From Methylobacterium sp. (lineage in GTDB: Bacteria > Pseudomonadota > Alphaproteobacteria > Rhizobiales > Beijerinckiaceae): a stretch of 64,000 bases of DNA. The stretch spans positions 310,001 to 374,000 of the forward strand of contig PERO01000020.1 in the NCBI GenBank assembly GCA_002928875.1, given 5' to 3'. The translations under genes were made by a program, and so were the position numbers. Under the pieces are notes generated by a model. It was not told the DNA's origin. It made no database searches and saw nothing but the letters and a program-made list of their open reading frames with translations. Shown here one piece after another: positions 1-8,143 of the stretch (positions within the stretch are counted from its first letter, which is position 1; each line of letters begins with the position of its first letter).

Positions 1-9
1 CTCTATAGT

Positions 10-1632
10 GTGCTCGACGGCGCGGATGTGGTCTGGTCCATGTCGACATGGTCGGGCTCGATCCCGCTTTCGGCAATCGCGGCGGTGATCGGGTCCGTGC
101 TCCTGACGGCCGCAAGCGTGGCCTTCGCCTTCCCGGGCATCAGAAAAGCGATCGACGAAAAGAAAGGGGTCTCAAGTCGCCGTTCTTCCTCCGATCTGCA
201 CGGGGCGGCGAACTGGGTGTCTCGCGCCGACGTGCGGCGGATTTCCGAACAGGGAAATCTGATCCTCGGGCAGGAGGGGCCGGAGCCGAATTCGCGCCTC
301 GTCCGCTACCCGATCGAAGGCCACGGGCTCACGATCGCGCCCACGCGTTCGGGCAAAGGCGTGGGCTTCATTTTGCCAAATATATTAAAGGGTTGGACCG
401 GCCCGATGGTCGTCATCGATCCTAAGGCGGAATCGGTTTTCGTCGGCGGTGCTGCTCGTGAAGCGATGGGCCATAAGGTCCATGTCCTCGATCCGTTCGG
501 GATCATTGCCGAGCGTTCGGCCGGGCGTCCGGAGATCTGGCAGCCGCGCGCCTTGGCCCGCTACAATCCCCTCGATGCCATTGATCGCGGCGATGATATG
601 CCGGCGGACATTTCGACTCTCTGCGAAGCCTTGCTGCCTCCAGCCAAGGCGTCGTCGGGTAGCGGCGGCAATGGTGATCATTTTCGCGTCGGCGCATCGC
701 GTATGATCATGGGTGCGATCGCGTGGGTGATCCGCACGATGCCGCGCCATGCGCAGCATCTCGGGTCGGTATATGACTTGATCAGCGGCCCTGATCTGCA
801 AGCGACCGTCGAGGCCTGGTCGAGGTCCGATGTCGGCCTGTGCCTGTCGGCCGCTGGTCTGCTCTTGGGTGTCAGCGATAAAGAGCGCGGGAGCTTTATC
901 AGCACCGCGACTAACTCATTGGCGTGGCTCGAGATTCCGCAGCTGCGCCGTCAGGTCGAAACCAGCACGTGCAGCCTGGACGAAATGATCGACGGAACGG
1001 CGGATTACTTCGTCTGCGTGCCGCCCCACCGACTCGAACAGTCGCGCATATGGATGCGCATCTGGTCGACGCTTCCCCTCGCCGCTGCGCTCAGGAAAAA
1101 GCCGAAAGAACGCGTCTTACTCCTGATCGACGAGGCCCCTTTGATCGGCCGTCTTGACCCGATCCTTCAGGCTTACCGGGTGGCTGCCGGGATGGGCGTG
1201 AGCTGCTGGCTGATCAGCCAGAGCATGCCAGACCTTGAGTCGGAATACGGAAAAGAAGCGTTCGCCTCGCTGATCGCGAATGCGGAAGTCTTGAGCTTTT
1301 TCGAGATTTCGCACGCGAACCACGAGTCGGCGCAAAAGATCAGCGCCATGATCGGAGACGCCACGTATCTCGAAGAATCCGCGAGCGACAACAGCGGCTC
1401 AAGCGCAAAGCTGACGGATGTCTTTTCGTCCCATTCTTCGGGGTCTTCGTCGTCGCGGAAAGAAATCAAGCGCCCGCTGATTTTACCCAGCGAGATCAAG
1501 GCGATGAAGCCGAACGAAATCCTCGTGCTTCAGCGGAGCAAAATCTGCAAGGGGCCGATCCGGCTCTACCAGTCGAAGTATTTCGAGCGCCCCGACATGC
1601 GCGGCCTCGCGAAGCCCAATCCCTACCGTTGA
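10..1632 (+). CDS. VirD4/TraG-family type IV coupling ATPase, possibly 5'-partial
   Basis: A type IV secretion coupling protein that would link a DNA or protein substrate to a transfer channel at the inner membrane. After a hydrophobic segment (about residues 17-42) come a Walker A-like motif PTRSGKG (about 111-117) and a Walker B LLLIDEA (about 373), in the order typical of the TraG/VirD4 family. The 540 aa length is close to that of short family members. The first codon used is GTG at 10, but the frame is open back to base 1, so the true start, and perhaps a first membrane helix, may lie outside the window. The C-terminal third has a Ser-rich stretch. It is followed 11 bp later by the AAA+ gene on the same strand, so the two are probably co-transcribed. 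No relaxase or mating-pair gene is visible here. Confidence 0.85.
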   Translation: MLDGADVVWSMSTWSGSIPLSAIAAVIGSVLLTAASVAFAFPGIRKAIDEKKGVSSRRSSSDLHGAANWVSRADVRRISEQGNLILGQEGPEPNSRLVRYPIEGHGLTIAPTRSGKGVGFILPNILKGWTGPMVVIDPKAESVFVGGAAREAMGHKVHVLDPFGIIAERSAGRPEIWQPRALARYNPLDAIDRGDDMPADISTLCEALLPPAKASSGSGGNGDHFRVGASRMIMGAIAWVIRTMPRHAQHLGSVYDLISGPDLQATVEAWSRSDVGLCLSAAGLLLGVSDKERGSFISTATNSLAWLEIPQLRRQVETSTCSLDEMIDGTADYFVCVPPHRLEQSRIWMRIWSTLPLAAALRKKPKERVLLLIDEAPLIGRLDPILQAYRVAAGMGVSCWLISQSMPDLESEYGKEAFASLIANAEVLSFFEISHANHESAQKISAMIGDATYLEESASDNSGSSAKLTDVFSSHSSGSSSSRKEIKRPLILPSEIKAMKPNEILVLQRSKICKGPIRLYQSKYFERPDMRGLAKPNPYR

Positions 1633-1643
1633 GGAGTCACGAC

Positions 1644-2861
1644 ATGCAGATGATGCGCATTCCGGGGGTCGGCTATCTCGTGGTGCTTCTCGCGGCGACA
1701 TGGCTGATCCAGCAGGTCGTCACGGCATTCGCCGGTGTTCTCACCCTCGTGTGGATCGTGGCGACGGCCGGCGTCGTGATCGGCCTCCTGCATTCATTCG
1801 GCCTGACGTCCGTCATCCGAAAAATTCCCAAAGGAGATAAAATCATGGATCTTCTCGACAAATTCACGATGAAATCGGAGCTGATCGCTCAGCTCGGCGG
1901 GGAAAGCCGGGTCAACCATGATCCGCTGGTCCCGATCCGGATGAGCCTCGAGGATGTCGAGGCGATGCGAAAGTATCTCAAGCGCAAGGTCGTCGGCCAG
2001 AACAAGACCATCGACGATGTCACGGCGACGCTGCGCATGCGCTTCGCCCAGGTCGAGCGCAAGAAGCCGGTTGCGACGTTCTTGTTCGCGGGACCGCCCG
2101 GCACGGGCAAGACGTATCTCGCCAACCTCCTGGGCCAGTATCTCGATCGTCCGTTTCAGGACTTCGATATGTCGACCTGCTCGCACGAGTCGGGCGCGAC
2201 GACGCTTTTCGGGTCCCCAAAGGGCTACGCGGGAAGCGACACGCCCGGAAACTTGACCAAATTCTTGAAGCGAAATCCGAACGGAATTGTTCTGCTGGAC
2301 GAGTGGGAAAAGGCCCACACGTCGGTCCAGACGAAGTTCCTGACGTGCTTCAATGATGGATATGTCACCGAGGCTTCGACCGGCGAACAGATCGCGACGA
2401 ATCAGGCGATTTTCATCATGACGTCCAACGCGGCGTGGAAGCAGCTCGCGGAAATCATGGCCGATGCGAATGACAACAATGTCGACCAGGTGAACGCGTC
2501 GGTTCACGACGCGCTCATTGATGCTGGCATCAAGCCCGAAATCATGAGCCGCATCGATCAGGTGTTCGTGTTCGCCGTCATGCGCGATCTCGACCAGGCG
2601 CGCGTCGCGATCACGATCCTCGAGGCGGTGTGCGAGAAATACGGAAAGGTGTTGCGCGAAGGCGAAGACGCCATCGAACCGGCGATCCTCCGGGATCTGA
2701 TGGAGCGTGCGCGCGTGCTCCAGGCGGCCGGCGGCGTTCGCTCGATCTCCCGCGCGGTCGAGCGGGACATGGCGGACTCGATCCTCGAGCTTCCCTCGGC
2801 GACCAGAAGCGTCCGTCTCCGCAAAGGGCATGGCACGAAGATCATTGCGGAGGCTGCGTGA
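1644..2861 (+). CDS. membrane-anchored ClpA/ClpB-like AAA+ ATPase
   Basis: A 405 aa protein with a hydrophobic N-terminus (about residues 9-50, one or two helices) and a single AAA_2-type ATPase module: Walker A GPPGTGKT (about 152-159), Walker B VLLDEWEKA (about 213) and a sensor-type MTSN (about 257). It resembles one ring of a Clp/Hsp100 unfoldase tethered to the membrane, with no second ring or N-domain. ATG 1644 is preferred because GAGGAG lies 8 nt upstream; a TTG at 1629 overlapping the previous stop is the alternative. Its position between a coupling protein and a small membrane protein suggests substrate unfolding or assembly for the same transfer apparatus. That role is inference. 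Confidence 0.75.
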   Translation: MQMMRIPGVGYLVVLLAATWLIQQVVTAFAGVLTLVWIVATAGVVIGLLHSFGLTSVIRKIPKGDKIMDLLDKFTMKSELIAQLGGESRVNHDPLVPIRMSLEDVEAMRKYLKRKVVGQNKTIDDVTATLRMRFAQVERKKPVATFLFAGPPGTGKTYLANLLGQYLDRPFQDFDMSTCSHESGATTLFGSPKGYAGSDTPGNLTKFLKRNPNGIVLLDEWEKAHTSVQTKFLTCFNDGYVTEASTGEQIATNQAIFIMTSNAAWKQLAEIMADANDNNVDQVNASVHDALIDAGIKPEIMSRIDQVFVFAVMRDLDQARVAITILEAVCEKYGKVLREGEDAIEPAILRDLMERARVLQAAGGVRSISRAVERDMADSILELPSATRSVRLRKGHGTKIIAEAA

Positions 2862-3256
2862 TGAGCACGGGCATCGGACATATGTGGCGACATGCGCCGC
2901 TCTGGCGCATGTGCGTCCTGGCCTCGGCGGGGATTTTCGCGCTGTTCATGTTCTTTCCGCCCCTGAAGCACCAGCCCGCGACGAAAAAGGAAGGGCAAGT
3001 CCAGTCTCAGACGCAGCCCCAGCCTCAGCCGGCGGCGCAGTCGTGGCAGAGACAGTCCCCTGCTCCGGCGCCAACGCAGCAGGGTCAGCCGGGAGAATGG
3101 CAGGTGGCACCCGCGCGACCACCCCAGAAGTCCTGGGAGGAAATGGAGCGCGAGCGGCTGGAAAAAGCGAAAATCGAAGACGAGCGTTTCAGGGCGCATC
3201 TGAGGAGTCTGGACACGCTCAAGCCCCGTGAGCCTCAGGAAAGTCAGAAGAAATAG
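2861..3256 (+). CDS. small Pro/Gln-rich single-pass membrane protein
   Basis: A 131 aa protein of unknown function. One hydrophobic helix (about residues 17-34) is followed by a low-complexity Gln/Pro-rich stretch and a charged C-terminal helix rich in Glu, Arg and Lys. The ATG overlaps the TGA of the AAA+ gene (TGATG), so translation is probably coupled. It is the last gene before a rho-independent terminator. The architecture, an anchor plus a flexible linker plus a charged helix, would suit a scaffold for the two upstream ATPases, but no family is recognised. Confidence 0.6.
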   Translation: MSTGIGHMWRHAPLWRMCVLASAGIFALFMFFPPLKHQPATKKEGQVQSQTQPQPQPAAQSWQRQSPAPAPTQQGQPGEWQVAPARPPQKSWEEMERERLEKAKIEDERFRAHLRSLDTLKPREPQESQKK

Positions 3257-3274
3257 GGAAAAGGGATCGTTCTG

Positions 3275-3288
3275 CTTTCTTTCGTCGT
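3275..3288 (+). repeat. 14-nt direct repeat, copy 1
   Basis: CTTTCTTTCGTCGT occurs here and again at 3848-3861. Each copy lies directly in front of a hairpin. Confidence 0.6.
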
Positions 3289-3298
3289 GTTTTCGGAA

Positions 3299-3327
3299 GG
3301 GCCGGCATTCGCCGGCCCGTTTTGTTG
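3299..3327 (+). terminator. rho-independent terminator of the coupling-protein operon
   Basis: An 8 bp stem GGGCCGGC / GCCGGCCC with an ATTC loop is followed by GTTTTGTTG. It lies 43 nt after the stop of the Pro/Gln-rich protein gene. Confidence 0.75.
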
Positions 3328-3343
3328 TGGGGAGCGCGGACTA

Positions 3344-3832
3344 TCAGGACAAAAGGCTGTCGCACAAATCGAGAAATCCCGGCGGCTCGCCATTCAAGAG
3401 GCGCGCGAGGAAAAGCGCGTCCGGTCCGGCCCGGTGTAAAGGTACATAGCCCGGCGGGTGCTGCGGTATGAGGGGCGATCGCAGGAGCCGCGGTGGCCTT
3501 TTCGCGGAACCCACGAAATAGAGCTTTTCGAGCCAGTTGCCATCAAAAGCCGGGGCATCGCTGTACAGGATTGCGCCCTCCCCGATCGCGGCCTCAAAGC
3601 GCCGGATGACTTCATCGGGAGGCAAGCCATCGCGGATGAGTTCGTCGAGCGTGATCCCGTGGATCTCTGCGGCGGCAGGGTCCCAGTCCCAATTCAAAGG
3701 CTCGCGCCATTCGGCGGGAGGCTTGATCAGATAGGACTCATAGGTCTCGGCCCCGACGCGCGCCCATCCGATTTCGATGGGATGGCCGAGAAAGCTGGTC
3801 GCCTCGATGTCGATCACATACCGTGTGGTCAT
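3344..3832 (-). CDS. DEDD (DnaQ-like) 3'-5' exonuclease family protein
   Basis: A 162 aa protein with the layout of a small DnaQ-type exonuclease: an Exo I motif with D and E in DIEAT at the N-terminus (about residues 8-12), an Exo II-like SDAPAFDGNWL (about 91-101), and an Exo III-like HRAGPDAL (about 133-140). The family removes 3' nucleotides from DNA or RNA. It stands alone on the minus strand between two terminator-like hairpins, in the accessory left end, so it may be cargo of the element or part of its DNA processing. The substrate cannot be told from the sequence. Confidence 0.65.
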   Translation of the reverse strand: MTTRYVIDIEATSFLGHPIEIGWARVGAETYESYLIKPPAEWREPLNWDWDPAAAEIHGITLDELIRDGLPPDEVIRRFEAAIGEGAILYSDAPAFDGNWLEKLYFVGSAKRPPRLLRSPLIPQHPPGYVPLHRAGPDALFLARLLNGEPPGFLDLCDSLLS

Positions 3833-3847
3833 AGATGGACCTTCCCT

Positions 3848-3861
3848 CTTTCTTTCGTCGT
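3848..3861 (+). repeat. 14-nt direct repeat, copy 2
   Basis: Second copy of CTTTCTTTCGTCGT, immediately before the hairpin at 3868-3890. Confidence 0.6.
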
Positions 3862-3890
3862 AAAAAACAGGCCCCGGAAACCGGGGCCTG
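3862..3890 (-). terminator. rho-independent terminator reading leftward
   Basis: A 10 bp perfect stem CAGGCCCCGG / CCGGGGCCTG with a 3 nt loop has A5 on its left, which is a U-tract for minus-strand transcripts. It would stop leftward transcription from the bciA side before the exonuclease gene. Confidence 0.6.
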
Positions 3891-4056
3891 GAGTAAGTTC
3901 AGAAAAGGCTGTGGATGACTTCGGACGCGGTCCCCGCGCGTTGGGAATTCCGTCAGGAATCTCGTGCGGAAATCATCTCTAACATATTGATATCACGTAT
4001 ACGGTCAGAATCCCCTTGGGAGCGCCACTTCCCCCGATCTCAGGCGGCAATGCGCG
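3891..4056. other. junction between accessory and chromosomal DNA, no gene seen
   Basis: No convincing ORF lies here. The middle is more A+T-rich than its surroundings (around 3975-4005). The segment at about 4009-4030 ends in GCGCCA, faintly like a tRNA 3' end, but no tRNA can be folded. It may hold an attachment site of the left-hand element. Confidence 0.3.
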
Positions 4057-5094
4057 TCAGAACACGGCGTGATCGCCGCGCTCGTCCGCGATCTCGCCGC
4101 GGATCATTCGCGCGTAATGGTCGCGCAGGGTGTCGGAGCCGGTGGAAGGCGTGGCGTCCGCGTCGTAGCGCGCGGTCTCGGCATTCCAGACCAGCATGGA
4201 TTCGCCCGCGTAATACTGGCCGATCGCGGCGAGTTCGGCCTTGTCGGCCAGGGTGGGGCTGAAACGGCCGAGACCCGCCAGCACGCGCCGGATGGCCGCG
4301 AGGAATCCTGGCGGCACGGAGCGGAACTTCGGCGGCTTGCCCATGAGCGCGAAAAGCATCTCGCCCTGCTCGCGCGGCGTGATGGCCGCGCCAGGTCCGC
4401 CGATGGGCAGGATGCGGTTCCAGCGACTCTCGTCGTCGAGGCAATCCGCGAGATAGCGCGCCAGATCGCGATCGCTGATCGGCTTGCAGGCGGTGAGCCG
4501 ACCATCGCCGAAGAGGAGGAAGGCCTTGCCCTGCCGCACGCGTTCCACCTGCCCGGACAGCGACTTGAAGAAGGCTGTGGGCCGCACGATCGAGTAGGCG
4601 AGGCCGGATTCGATGAGTTCGCGCTCGAAGGCGAGTTTCGCGTGCTGGAAGGCGAGCTTCGGCTTCTGCACGCAAAGGGCCGAGAGCAGCACCATCTGCC
4701 TCACGCCGGCGTCTTTCGCGGCCGCGAGCGCCAGTTGATGCGCGCGATGGTCGATCGCCCAGGCGTCGCGTGCCGTGCCCGTGCGCGAGGCGAGGCAGGA
4801 GACCAGCGCATCGAAGCGCTCGCCCCGGAAGCCCTCCTCCCGGAGGGATGCGGCATCGGTCACGTCGCCGAAGCGCAGTTCCACGCCCGGAAGCCGCCTC
4901 GCGAGATCCGCAGGCGAAAGGGCACCGCCAATCCCGGCGCGGTGTCGCACGAAGCACACCACCGCATGCCCGCGCGCGACCAGAGCCGCGACGGTCGCCT
5001 GCCCGATCGTGCCGCTCGCACCCAGCATGAAAACCCGGCGCGGGCGCGCGAGAGCTTGATCCGTTGCGGCATCGTCGGGGGGAGCAGAGGACAT
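4057..5094 (-). CDS. bciA: divinyl (proto)chlorophyllide a 8-vinyl-reductase, BciA/plant DVR type
   Basis: NADPH-dependent reductase of the C8 vinyl group of divinyl chlorophyll precursors. The 345 aa protein has an N-terminal Rossmann motif GASGTIGQ (about residues 25-32) and then runs of identity to my recollection of BciA/DVR: VSCLASRTG, LLSALCVQKP, YSIVRPTAFFKSL, ACKPISDRDLA, LPIGGPG and a C-terminal GESMLVWNAET. These are far more specific than a generic NmrA/SDR match. ATG 5094 is used; a GTG lies one codon upstream. It sits 21 bp behind an iron alcohol dehydrogenase on the same strand, probably one transcript. No bch, puf or carotenoid gene is in the window, so phototrophy is inferred, not shown. 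Confidence 0.88.
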   Translation of the reverse strand: MSSAPPDDAATDQALARPRRVFMLGASGTIGQATVAALVARGHAVVCFVRHRAGIGGALSPADLARRLPGVELRFGDVTDAASLREEGFRGERFDALVSCLASRTGTARDAWAIDHRAHQLALAAAKDAGVRQMVLLSALCVQKPKLAFQHAKLAFERELIESGLAYSIVRPTAFFKSLSGQVERVRQGKAFLLFGDGRLTACKPISDRDLARYLADCLDDESRWNRILPIGGPGAAITPREQGEMLFALMGKPPKFRSVPPGFLAAIRRVLAGLGRFSPTLADKAELAAIGQYYAGESMLVWNAETARYDADATPSTGSDTLRDHYARMIRGEIADERGDHAVF

Positions 5095-5115
5095 CACGAC
5101 CGGCTCGCGGGCGGA

Positions 5116-6246
5116 TCAGAACGCTTCCTCGAGCATGGCGTGGTAATCCGCGACATTCGGCGTGCGCGCATTGGTCTGGGTGCAGTGGTCCTGCATCGCC
5201 AGTTCGGCCACGGAGGCGAGCCATTCACGCTTCACGCCCATCGCGCGCAGGTTCGGGGGCATGCCGATGCGCTGGTTCAGCGCTTCGATGAAGCGATCGA
5301 GCGATTGCCCCTCCGGCACCGCCATCGCATGGGCGAGGCGTGCATATTCCGCCACGCGAATCCCGGCATTGAAGCGCAGGGCGGCCGGCAGCAGCACGGC
5401 ATTCAGCGTGCCGTGATGGAGGCTCACCTCCTTCAGCCCGCCCAAGGTGTGGGCCAGCGCATGCACCGCACCGAGGCCCTTCTGGAAGGCCATGGCCCCC
5501 ATCATCGAGGCCATCATCATGTCGGAGCGGGCCTTGCGGTTCGAGCCATCCGTCACCGCCGCCTCAAGCGCGCGGGAGGCGAGATAGGCGCATTCGAGCG
5601 CGATAGCGCCGGCCGGCGGGTTCTCGACATTGGAGATGAAGCATTCGATGCCATGCGTCAGCGCATCCATGCCGGTCGCGGCGGTGAGAAGCGGCGGCAG
5701 GCCCATCGTGAGTTCGGGGTCGCAGATCGCCCGCTTCGGCAGCAGCAATGGCGAGATCACCGTGAGCTTGCGACCGTCGCGGAAGCTCATGACCGCGCCG
5801 CGCCCCACCTCGGAGCCCGTGCCGGCGGTGGTGGGAATGGCGATGACCGGCGCGATCTTCGCGGTGATCTTCGGTGCGCCGCCATAGATGAAGGCGTAAT
5901 CGCGCAGCACGCCGTCATGGGTCGCGAGCAGGGCGGCGGCCTTGGCGAGATCCATCGGCGAGCCGCCGCCGAGCGCCACGATGCCGTCGCAGCCCTTCGC
6001 CTTGAAGATCGCGACGGCGAGATCCGTCGCTTCCTCGGTCGGGTTGGAGGGCGTCCCGTCGAAGACCGGCGTGTCTTGCCCGCGCGGCATGAGCGCGAGG
6101 ATGCGCGCCGCGATGCCCGTCCGCACCACACCCGCATCGGTGACGAGCAGCGGATTCGTCATGCCGCAGGCGGCGATATCGTCGGCCAGCCCGGCAATGG
6201 CGCCGAAGTCGAAGCGGATGGTGGTGAGGTAGGAGATAATCGGCAT
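5116..6246 (-). CDS. iron-containing (group III) alcohol dehydrogenase
   Basis: A 376 aa NAD(P)-dependent alcohol dehydrogenase of the Fe-ADH fold. Visible are the nucleotide-binding GGGSPMDLAK (about residues 96-105), TTAGTGSEV (about 138) and the metal-ligand pattern D-A-L-T-H-G-I-E (about 194-201) with GLGAVHALAHTLGG and HHGTLNA further on. The start is ATG 6246; a longer reading frame exists but its extension is low-complexity. It diverges from an aldehyde dehydrogenase, the classic arrangement for alcohol to aldehyde to acid oxidation. The substrate is unknown; 4-hydroxybutyrate or other short hydroxyacids are possible. The bciA gene follows on the same strand. Confidence 0.85.
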   Translation of the reverse strand: MPIISYLTTIRFDFGAIAGLADDIAACGMTNPLLVTDAGVVRTGIAARILALMPRGQDTPVFDGTPSNPTEEATDLAVAIFKAKGCDGIVALGGGSPMDLAKAAALLATHDGVLRDYAFIYGGAPKITAKIAPVIAIPTTAGTGSEVGRGAVMSFRDGRKLTVISPLLLPKRAICDPELTMGLPPLLTAATGMDALTHGIECFISNVENPPAGAIALECAYLASRALEAAVTDGSNRKARSDMMMASMMGAMAFQKGLGAVHALAHTLGGLKEVSLHHGTLNAVLLPAALRFNAGIRVAEYARLAHAMAVPEGQSLDRFIEALNQRIGMPPNLRAMGVKREWLASVAELAMQDHCTQTNARTPNVADYHAMLEEAF

Positions 6247-6478
6247 GGCGCGTGGTCTTCCCTGCTTTCCGGCGGTCCCTGTTGCGGAGGAGACCAGAGT
6301 TCCCGGCGTTAATCCAGCTTTGCCGCACGGGAAACCGGCGGGATGCTCGCGCGATCCCCGGGGGCGCGGAACGATCGGGCACAGAACCCTTCGCGAGGGA
6401 CTGGCCAAACCGCTCCGAATGCGGGATCAATTCGGCAATCCCGAGGGAGAGGCCGCGAATGGCCCGAGAGGAACGTCC
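6247..6478. promoter_or_regulatory. divergent promoter region of the alcohol and aldehyde dehydrogenases
   Basis: A 232 bp gene-free interval between divergent starts. No clear operator, palindrome or sigma-54 element could be picked out by eye. Confidence 0.4.
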
Positions 6479-7927
6479 ATGACCATGCAATTCTCGAATG
6501 TCATCGCCGGCGAGAGCGTCCGGGCCGGCCAGATGCTGCCCAACATCAACCCCTCGAACACGCAGGACGTGATCGGCGATTTCGCCTCCGGCTCGAAGGC
6601 GGATGTCGATGCGGCGGTGGCCGCGGCGAAGGCCGCCTTCCCGGCCTGGTCGCGCAGCACCCCGCAGGAGCGGCATGACGTGCTGAAGAAGGCCGCAGAC
6701 GAGGTCATGGCCCGCAAGGACGAACTCGGCCGCATCCTCTCCCGAGAGGAAGGCAAGACGCTTGCCGAGGGCATCGGCGAGGCGACCCGCGCGGGGCAGA
6801 TCCTCGCCTTCTTCGCGGGCGAGGCCCTGCGGCTCAACGGCGAGGTGGTCACCTCGATCCGACCGGGCGTGGGCATCGAGGTCACGCGCGAGGCGGTGGG
6901 CGTCATCGGCATGATCACGCCATGGAATTTCCCGATCGCCATCCCCGCCTGGAAACTCGCGCCCGCACTCGCCTATGGCAACACGGTGGTGATCAAACCG
7001 GCGGAACTCGTGCCGCATTCGGCCTGGGCATTGGTCGATATCCTCAACCGTGCGGGGTTGCCGAAGGGCGTGCTGAACCTCGTGATGGGCAAGGGCTCGG
7101 TGGTGGGCCAGGCGATCCTCGAACACCGCGATGTCGCTGCGATCTCGTTCACCGGCTCGGTCGCGACCGGGCGGCGAATCGCGGCGGCTTGCGTCGCCTC
7201 CACGCCGATGAAGAAGGTGCAGCTCGAGATGGGCGGCAAGAACCCCCTTGTCGTGCTCGATGACGCGGACCTGAAGACCGCCGTGGAATGCGCGCTGAAC
7301 GGGGCGTTCTTCTCCACCGGCCAGCGCTGCACGGCCTCCTCGCGCCTCATCGTGACCGAGGGCATCCATGACCGCTTCGTCGCGGCCCTCACCGAGCGGA
7401 TGCAGGCCCTGGTGGTGGATGATGCGCTGAAGGCCGGCACGCAGATCGGCCCGGTGGTCGACCAGAAGCAGCTCGAGGTGGACGAGAGCTATATCGCGCT
7501 GGGCCGCAGCGAAGGCGCGAAGCTCCACTGGGGCGGCGAGCGGCTGAACCGCGAGAATCCCGGCTTCTACCTCCAGCCCGCGCTCTTCACGGAATGCACG
7601 AACCAGATGCGCCTCTCCCGCGAGGAGATCTTCGGGCCTGTCGCGGGCGTCATCCGCGTGAAGGATTACGAGGAGGCATTGGCAGTGGCGAACGACACCG
7701 AATTCGGCCTCTCCTCCGGCATCTGCACCACCAGCCTGAAATACGCGACTCACTATCGCCGCAACAGCGAGGCCGGCATGGTGATGGTGAACCTGCCCAC
7801 GGCGGGCGTGGATTACCACGTGCCCTTCGGCGGCCGGAAAGGCTCGAGCTACGGCCCGCGCGAACAGGGCGCTTACGCCCGCGAGTTCTACACCACGGTG
7901 AAGACCGCCTACACCTTCGCGGGCTGA
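6479..7927 (+). CDS. NAD(P)+-dependent aldehyde dehydrogenase
   Basis: A 482 aa ALDH-superfamily enzyme. It has the substrate-entry motif TPWNFPIAIPAWKLAPAL (about residues 144-161), the catalytic Glu in LEMGGKNPL (about 251-258) and the catalytic Cys in GQRCTASSR (about 282-290). Overall it looks closest to the alpha-ketoglutaric or succinic semialdehyde dehydrogenase groups, but the substrate is inference. ATG 6479 is preceded by GAGAGGAA. It is divergent from the iron alcohol dehydrogenase across a 232 bp shared promoter region, suggesting joint use in oxidising an alcohol. Confidence 0.85.
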   Translation: MTMQFSNVIAGESVRAGQMLPNINPSNTQDVIGDFASGSKADVDAAVAAAKAAFPAWSRSTPQERHDVLKKAADEVMARKDELGRILSREEGKTLAEGIGEATRAGQILAFFAGEALRLNGEVVTSIRPGVGIEVTREAVGVIGMITPWNFPIAIPAWKLAPALAYGNTVVIKPAELVPHSAWALVDILNRAGLPKGVLNLVMGKGSVVGQAILEHRDVAAISFTGSVATGRRIAAACVASTPMKKVQLEMGGKNPLVVLDDADLKTAVECALNGAFFSTGQRCTASSRLIVTEGIHDRFVAALTERMQALVVDDALKAGTQIGPVVDQKQLEVDESYIALGRSEGAKLHWGGERLNRENPGFYLQPALFTECTNQMRLSREEIFGPVAGVIRVKDYEEALAVANDTEFGLSSGICTTSLKYATHYRRNSEAGMVMVNLPTAGVDYHVPFGGRKGSSYGPREQGAYAREFYTTVKTAYTFAG

Positions 7928-8031
7928 CCGGCGCCCGGATGATGGCGGGCGCGCCTCTGGCCGCCCGCTCTCGCAAGGCGGCGAAATTGCACACCCGTCA
8001 CGGCGAATCCCGGCCTTGACTCTTCTGCCTC

Positions 8032-8064
8032 GTTCCTCTTTTTTGGCTAGAACAAAAGAGGAAC
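8032..8064. promoter_or_regulatory. LexA (SOS) box inside an 11-bp inverted repeat, imuA promoter
   Basis: GAAC-AAAAGAG-GAAC at 8050-8064 is the reverse complement of GTTC-N7-GTTC, the LexA box of many Alphaproteobacteria. It is overlapped by a perfect inverted repeat GTTCCTCTTTT (8032-8042) / AAAAGAGGAAC (8054-8064) with an 11 nt loop. A -35-like TTGACT lies at 8016-8021. This is the only promoter region ahead of imuA-imuB-dnaE2. Confidence 0.8.
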
Positions 8065-8143
8065 ATTTTCTGTGCTTCCATCGTCGATTTTCCCGCGGCA
8101 AGCCTGGTCCTCGCCCTCTGGCGAAGCAGGGGAGAAGCATGCC

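Noticed and set aside
4009-4030. tRNA gene fragment
   Set aside because: Only the last bases look like a tRNA 3' end; no D-arm, anticodon arm or proper T-arm can be folded.
4069-6312. 747-codon plus-strand open frame
   Set aside because: Antisense shadow of bciA and the alcohol dehydrogenase; Arg/His/Gly-rich with no domain, typical of G+C-rich DNA.
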